Origin: an uncultured Clostridia bacterium
GTDB taxonomy: Bacteria > Bacillota > Clostridia > Christensenellales > Aristaeellaceae
Reading direction: 5' to 3'
Assembly (NCBI GenBank): GCA_945877525.1
Contig: CAMDVP010000004.1
Location: 1 to 31,765, forward strand
DNA length: 31,765 bases
Positions 27,940 to 31,765 of this stretch are shown in pieces. Position numbers and translations under genes: made by a program. Under the pieces are notes generated by a model. The model did not search any database. It saw nothing but the letters and a program-made list of their open reading frames with translations, and was not told the DNA's origin. Positions within the stretch are counted from its first letter, which is position 1. Every line of letters begins with the position of its first letter.

Positions 27940-27988
27940 CGATATGCAGGAACGGTTTTCTCTTCCTGCATATCGTAGGAGTATCATA
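27940..27988 (-). promoter_or_regulatory. oppA leader inverted repeat with putative -10 box
   Basis: CGATATGCAGGAA (27940-27952) and its exact reverse complement (27963-27975) flank a 10-nt spacer, giving a perfect 13-bp stem ending 23 bp before the oppA start codon, just upstream of its ribosome binding site. A candidate -10, TATGAT, lies at 27983-27988 on the minus strand; no good -35 was found. If that -10 is used, the transcript would begin at the foot of this stem. It could be a 5' mRNA stabiliser or an operator. Confidence 0.6.
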
Positions 27989-28039
27989 CACCGTTTTCTC
28001 TGAAAAAGAAATAGAAAACGAAAGAAAAAACACGAATAG

Positions 28040-28107
28040 TGCAATTTCATCCTTTCGGCAGCACACGGGCTGCCTTCACGGGGCATGGCCCGTATGAAGG
28101 AATTGCA
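28040..28107. other. Structured non-coding segment in the oppA-apbE intergenic region
   Basis: TGCAATT (28040-28046) pairs with AATTGCA (28101-28107). Inside lie two hairpins that share bases and so compete: GGCAGC/GCTGCC (28057-28074) and CCTTCA/TGAAGG with an inner CGGG/CCCG (28073-28100). No protein or known RNA family was recognised. The stretch 28108-28289 holds nothing else clear beyond a 32-codon minus-strand frame (28118-28216) that is weakly supported. Confidence 0.4.
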
Positions 28108-28289
28108 GCTTCTTTTCCTATTTATTATTATGCAGAATCGGAACAGGAAGCATGATAGAAGAATCTGAGCACATCCTATAACCAGGCTCCATCCGGGTTT
28201 TGTCGTACCAATCCATGATCCTCCTGGCGAAGCTTCACCCAAGGCCGCCGAACACGAATGAGGCCGGATGAGCCGCCCCGGAAATGGTA

Positions 28290-28450
28290 ATACTATTCTC
28301 AAATGAAAATGGCACAAGATACGAAGCGAATTTTTCATTCTGGCGGGCGGGAATGGAACGAGGCGTAGCAGCGCTACGTCGAGTGGAATGAGCGAACGCC
28401 AGAATGGAAAAGGCGCAAGTAGATGTGCCAGTTGAATTTGAGAATAGTAT
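28290..28450. mobile_element. 161-bp palindromic MITE-like element
   Basis: The ends are 27-bp inverted repeats (28290-28316 and 28424-28450) matching at 24 of 27 positions. The palindrome continues inward: TTTTTCATTCTGGCG (28331-28345) pairs with CGCCAGAATGGAAAA (28397-28411) apart from one base, and the centre is CGTAGC-AGC-GCTACG (28364-28378). The whole segment can fold into one long hairpin. It carries no transposase, so it resembles a miniature inverted-repeat element moved in trans. No clear target duplication was seen. Its right end lies 36 bp upstream of the apbE -35 box. Confidence 0.7.
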
Positions 28451-28485
28451 AAATCGACACTTTTCTGTCATACAGGCCAAATCGG

Positions 28486-28515
28486 TTGACACGCATTTTC
28501 AGAACGTGCTATAAT
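28486..28515 (+). promoter_or_regulatory. Sigma-A promoter of apbE/FMN-binding operon
   Basis: -35 TTGACA (28486-28491), 18-bp spacer, -10 TATAAT (28510-28515). Both hexamers match consensus. It lies about 62 bp before the apbE start. Confidence 0.88.
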
Positions 28516-28577
28516 TCATACTGTATCCGTGCGGGCATGTCCCGGCAGATGCAACCATGACATTCGCGGGAGAAAGC

Positions 28578-29645
28578 ATGAACAGACGTATTTCCCTTCC
28601 GGCACGCCTGGCAGCGCTGACGCTGTGCGCGGCGCTGGCGACCGGGTGCGCCGCTCCGGCGGCGAATTCCGAGGCTACCCCCTCGCCCGCTCCGACGGCG
28701 GAGCAAGCCGAGACTGTCAAGCGCAGCGGCGTGGGCTTCTACTTCAATACCGTGGTCACCGTGACCCTCTATGGCGGCAGCCAGGAGCTGCTCGACCAGA
28801 TCTGGGAGGCCTGCGAGCGCTACGAGAATCTGCTGAGCAAAACCGTCGAGGGCAGCGATGTGGACCGCATCAACCGCGCCGGGGGGCAAAGCGTAACCGT
28901 CGATCCTGAAACCTGGGAGATTCTCCGCCGGGCCAAGGAAATCAGCGCCATGACGGGGGGCGCCTTCTCGGTAACCATCGCTCCGCTGACCGCCATGTGG
29001 GACTTCACCGGCGGCACCGAGCGCATGCCCTCGGACGAGGAGCGCCTGGCGGCCCTGCCCCTGGTGGACGACCAGAAAATCGTCCTGGGCGACGGCTGGA
29101 CCGTTACGCTGCCCGAGAGCATGCAGATTGACCTGGGCGGCATTGCCAAGGGCTACATTGCCGATCAGGTGGCCGACATGGTGCGCGGCGAGGTCAGCGG
29201 CGCAGTGCTGAGCTTTGGCGGGAACGTGTATGTAGTGGGGCACAAGCCCGACGGCAGCGTGTTCCGCGTGGGCGTTCAGGATCCCGACGCCCAAACAGGC
29301 GCTATCCTGGGCGTCCTGGCCACCACGGATCGCTCGGTAGTCACCAGCGGCATCTACGAGCGCCAGTTTGTCAAGGATGGGGTGACCTATCATCACATTC
29401 TTGACCCCGAAACCGGCCTGCCCTCCCAGAGCGACCTGGCCAGCGCCACGGTGATTTCCGAAAGCTCCATGACCGCTGACGCCCTGGCCACCGCCCTCAT
29501 TGTGCTGGGCCGGGAGAAAGCTATGGCTCTCCTGGACGAGGCCGGGCTCAACGGGGTGCTTGTCACAAGAGACAGGCAGGTTTACATCCACCGGGCCGAC
29601 GAGCAGTTCACCCTGGAGGTTCAGCCCGATGTAACCGTTCATTAA
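28578..29645 (+). CDS. apbE: FAD:protein FMN transferase ApbE, lipoprotein
   Basis: A 355-aa exported flavin transferase. ApbE takes FMN from FAD and joins it through a phosphoester to a threonine in target proteins outside the cytoplasm. The signal peptide ends in lipobox LATGC with C24 as the likely anchor, followed by a Pro/Ala/Glu linker. Family motifs are present: YENLLSKTVEGSDVDRIN, MQIDLGGIAKGYIAD (D185-D196 region), SFGGNVYVVG, the VTSGIYER(Q)F and YHHILDPETGLP stretch, and SMTADALATAL with D301 and T305 as probable magnesium ligands. The start at 28578 has GGGAG five bases upstream; the ATG at 28557 lacks a site. The next gene, 48 bp on, encodes its likely substrate. Confidence 0.95.
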   Translation: MNRRISLPARLAALTLCAALATGCAAPAANSEATPSPAPTAEQAETVKRSGVGFYFNTVVTVTLYGGSQELLDQIWEACERYENLLSKTVEGSDVDRINRAGGQSVTVDPETWEILRRAKEISAMTGGAFSVTIAPLTAMWDFTGGTERMPSDEERLAALPLVDDQKIVLGDGWTVTLPESMQIDLGGIAKGYIADQVADMVRGEVSGAVLSFGGNVYVVGHKPDGSVFRVGVQDPDAQTGAILGVLATTDRSVVTSGIYERQFVKDGVTYHHILDPETGLPSQSDLASATVISESSMTADALATALIVLGREKAMALLDEAGLNGVLVTRDRQVYIHRADEQFTLEVQPDVTVH

Positions 29646-29693
29646 GCGATCCCTCTGCCAATGGCAGATCATGTTTCAAGGAGGCATTAACCC

Positions 29694-31765
29694 ATGGAAA
29701 ACAACACGCCCCGGAAAAAGCAGCTCCCGGCCTTCCTGATCCTGGGCATCATTGCCCTGGTGGCCGCCGTCGTGCTGGCGTTGACCAACGCGCTGACGAA
29801 GGGTCCCATTGCCGAGCACAAGATGGCCGCGCTGAAGGAAGCCTTCAACGCCGTCATGCCGGCAGACAGCTATGAAGAAATGACGCTCCCCGCCGGTGCG
29901 GAGGTGTCCAGCCTGTATGCGGCCAAGAACGGCAGCGAAGTGGTGGGCTACTGCGTGACCGCCGTGGGCAAGGGTTACAACGGCGATGTCGCCGTGACCC
30001 TGGGCGTGGGCACCGACGGTCTGGTGACCGGCTGCGCCGTGGGCGATACGAGCTTCGCGGAAACCGCAGGCTTCGGCGCCCGGGCCAAGGAACCTACCTT
30101 CCAGGAGCAGTTTGTGGGCATTGACGCGGTGAACGGCGGCTCCTTCGAGGCCCTCTCCGGCGCCACCGTGACCAGCAAGGCAGTGCTGGACGCCACCAAC
30201 AAGGCCCTGCGCTGCGTGGACAGCGTGGCCCTGAACAAGGAGCCCGCGGCTGATCCGCTGGTCACCTTCGGCGTGCCTGCCGAAAAGCCTGCCGCGCCCG
30301 CCACGCCGCTGAATGGCAACGTGCAGTCCGCCACCGCCAAGGGCTTTGCCAGCGACGTGAAGGTGGAGCTGACCGTGGATGCTTCCGGTGCGATCTCCGG
30401 CCTGACGGTGGACTCCACCGGCGAGACCGAGGGCTTCGGCACCCGCTGCACCACCGACGAGGCCTTCCTGAGCCAGTTTATCGGCAAGACCGGCCCCTTC
30501 ACCCTGGGCGAAAATGCGGACGCGCTTTCCGGCGCGACCATTACTTCCACCGCCGTGGTGGAGGCTGTTAACGCCGCCCTGGAGGCCCCTGCCTCTGCTG
30601 GCGGAATCAGCGGCAGCGCCACCGCGCAGGGCTTCCAGAGCGAGGTAACCGTCACCGTGACCCTTGAGGAGGGTGCGATTGCTTCCATCCTGGTGGACTC
30701 CACCGGCGAGACCGAGGGCTTCGGCACCCGCTGCACCACCGATGAGGCCTTCCTGGCCCAGTTCATCGGCAAAACCGCGCCCCTGACCCTGGGCGAGAAC
30801 GTGGATGCGCTCTCCGGCGCCACCATTACCTCCACCGCCGTGGTTAAGGCCGCCAACGATGCCATTGCTGCCGCCTCCTCCGCAGCCCCTGCCGAGGCGC
30901 CCACCACCGTGATCTCCGAGGATGACGGCGCATCCCTGGGCCTGAAGGACAACGGCACCGCTGTGCTGGAGGGCAAGAGTGGCTTCACCGGCACCGTGAC
31001 GGCCACCTTGAATGTGGAAAACGGCAAAGTAACCGACGGCACCGTGGCTTCCCAGAAGCCCAGCAACGCCTCCTGGACGGAGGACGGCAAGGCAACCTCC
31101 TTTGCCAAGGGCATGGAGAGCAACGTGACCGCCACCCTGAGCCTGAACGAGGACGGCACCATTGCCGATCTGAAGCTGAACACCCTCTACGAAACCGAGT
31201 ATTTCGGCGATAAGGTGGGCAGCGACGCCAACTTCGTGAACCAGTTCATCGGCAAGGCCGCCCCCTTTACCCTGGGCGACGGCATTGATGCTGTGACGAA
31301 TGCGACCATCACCAGCAAGGCCTGCATTGAGGCCATCAATGACGCCGCGGCCTTTGCGGCCAGCGGCGCGCCCGCCCCTGCCAAGGATGAGCCCGCTGAG
31401 GAAGAGCAGCCCGCTGCTGCGGAGCCCGAAGGGCTGACCGCTGCGGTGGAGGGCTTCGAGAGCGACGTGAAGGTCACCGTGACCCTCGATGCTGAGGGCA
31501 AGATCGCCACCCTGTCGGTGGATTCCTCCGGGGAAACTCCCGGTCTGGGCCAGCGCTGCATGGAAGAAGCCTTCACCAGCCAGTTCATCGGCAAGGCCGC
31601 TCCCTTCACCCTGGGCGACGGCATTGACAGCGTGTCCGGCGCGACCATCACCAGCACTGCTGCCGTGGAAGCCATCAACAAGGCCGTGGGCGATGCGGCT
31701 CCCGCTGAGAAAGAGCAGCCCGCTGCTGCGGAGCCCGAAGGGCTGACCGCTGCGGTGGAGGGCTT
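29694..31765 (+). CDS. Membrane-anchored multi-domain FMN-binding protein (RnfG/NqrC-like repeats), partial at window end
   Basis: At least 690 residues, open to the window edge. The N-terminus has one membrane span (LPAFLILGIIALVAAVVLAL, residues 11-30) with basic residues before it, so the rest should be outside. It is a chain of FMN-binding domains (PF04205 type). Each ends in a flavinylation-type motif: SGATVTS at 155-161, SGATITS at 279-285, SGATITS at 374-380, TNATITS at 535-541 and SGATITS at 648-654. Predicted FMN threonines are T158, T282, T377, T538 and T651. Domains 2 and 3 are nearly the same (STGETEGFGTRCTTDEAFL), and a sixth domain begins at 31741. Ala/Pro/Glu linkers separate domains. 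AAGGAGG is nine bases before the ATG. Co-transcribed with apbE. Role in extracytoplasmic electron transfer is inference. Confidence 0.9.
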   Translation, partial: MENNTPRKKQLPAFLILGIIALVAAVVLALTNALTKGPIAEHKMAALKEAFNAVMPADSYEEMTLPAGAEVSSLYAAKNGSEVVGYCVTAVGKGYNGDVAVTLGVGTDGLVTGCAVGDTSFAETAGFGARAKEPTFQEQFVGIDAVNGGSFEALSGATVTSKAVLDATNKALRCVDSVALNKEPAADPLVTFGVPAEKPAAPATPLNGNVQSATAKGFASDVKVELTVDASGAISGLTVDSTGETEGFGTRCTTDEAFLSQFIGKTGPFTLGENADALSGATITSTAVVEAVNAALEAPASAGGISGSATAQGFQSEVTVTVTLEEGAIASILVDSTGETEGFGTRCTTDEAFLAQFIGKTAPLTLGENVDALSGATITSTAVVKAANDAIAAASSAAPAEAPTTVISEDDGASLGLKDNGTAVLEGKSGFTGTVTATLNVENGKVTDGTVASQKPSNASWTEDGKATSFAKGMESNVTATLSLNEDGTIADLKLNTLYETEYFGDKVGSDANFVNQFIGKAAPFTLGDGIDAVTNATITSKACIEAINDAAAFAASGAPAPAKDEPAEEEQPAAAEPEGLTAAVEGFESDVKVTVTLDAEGKIATLSVDSSGETPGLGQRCMEEAFTSQFIGKAAPFTLGDGIDSVSGATITSTAAVEAINKAVGDAAPAEKEQPAAAEPEGLTAAVEG
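31392..31765 (+). repeat. Near-identical direct repeat inside the FMN-binding gene
   Basis: 31392-31456 and 31701-31765 match at 64 of 65 bases, offset by 309 bp (103 codons). The second copy is cut by the window end. Domains 2 and 3 upstream show a similar relation with a 285-bp offset (30408 and 30693). The pattern points to recent in-frame domain duplication. Confidence 0.85.

Noticed and set aside
26171..28003. Plus-strand frame of 610 codons opposite oppA
   Set aside because: Shadow frame with Gly/Val/His-rich composition and no domains.
28040..28107. Possible tRNA because of the 68-nt length and 7-bp closing stem
   Set aside because: No anticodon arm, T-loop or CCA-type layout can be drawn.
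28118..28216. 32-aa minus-strand small frame starting MDWYDKTRMEPG
   Set aside because: AGGAGG is only three bases from the ATG, and nothing about the peptide is recognisable.
28235..28492. Minus-strand 85-aa frame
   Set aside because: It runs through the palindromic element and owes its openness to that repeat.
29975..31183. Minus-strand frame of 402 codons opposite the FMN-binding gene
   Set aside because: Its repeats merely mirror the sense repeats; no ribosome site or signal.

Overview
The window is a gene-dense, high-GC (roughly 60-65% by eye) stretch of bacterial chromosome. It most resembles a high-GC anaerobic Clostridia/Bacillota genome of gut type. Supporting signs are AAGGAGG-type ribosome binding sites, sigma-A promoters close to consensus, SecA with a C-terminal zinc tail, Opp-type peptide transport, lipoprotein signal peptides and a flavinylated surface protein next to ApbE. 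No plasmid, phage, rRNA, tRNA or CRISPR feature was seen. The genus cannot be named from the sequence alone.

Layout. 1-294: non-coding, with one copy of a dispersed repeat (4-90) and four tandem hairpins (184-286). 295-4153 (minus): secA, then a GNAT acetyltransferase with an extra C-terminal domain. 4317-7351 (plus): a HAD phosphatase overlapping a P-type cation ATPase, closed by a bidirectional terminator. 7433-11647 (minus): a three-gene ABC importer (binding protein, fused permease, ATPase) of the ferric-iron/phosphonate type. It is driven by a perfect consensus promoter that faces the promoter of a glycoside hydrolase family 2 enzyme (11899-14568, plus). 14569-15704: an AT-richer island with the second copy of the dispersed repeat and a DUF3427-HNH protein whose HNH catalytic residues are replaced. 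15705-19899 (minus): an NSS sodium symporter, a SulP anion transporter and the Mrp/ApbC iron-sulfur carrier. 20164-22062 (plus): a lipoprotein made of six peptidoglycan-binding domains. 22170-27916 (minus): a complete oppABCDF-type operon with a 13-bp inverted repeat in the leader of the binding-protein gene. 28040-28450: two structured non-coding segments, one a 161-bp palindromic MITE-like element. 28578-31765 (plus): an ApbE flavin transferase lipoprotein, then a membrane-anchored protein of repeated FMN-binding domains that runs off the window.

The most interesting system is the last pair. ApbE would attach FMN to threonines in the repeated (S/T)(G/N)AT(V/I)T motifs of its neighbour, giving an extracytoplasmic chain of covalent flavins. 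This fits flavin-based extracellular electron transfer. Five motifs are visible and a sixth domain begins at the window edge. Other items worth a look are the apparently dead HNH domain, the covarying hairpin array beside secA, the palindromic element upstream of apbE, and the strong stem-loops after the binding-protein gene in both ABC operons.
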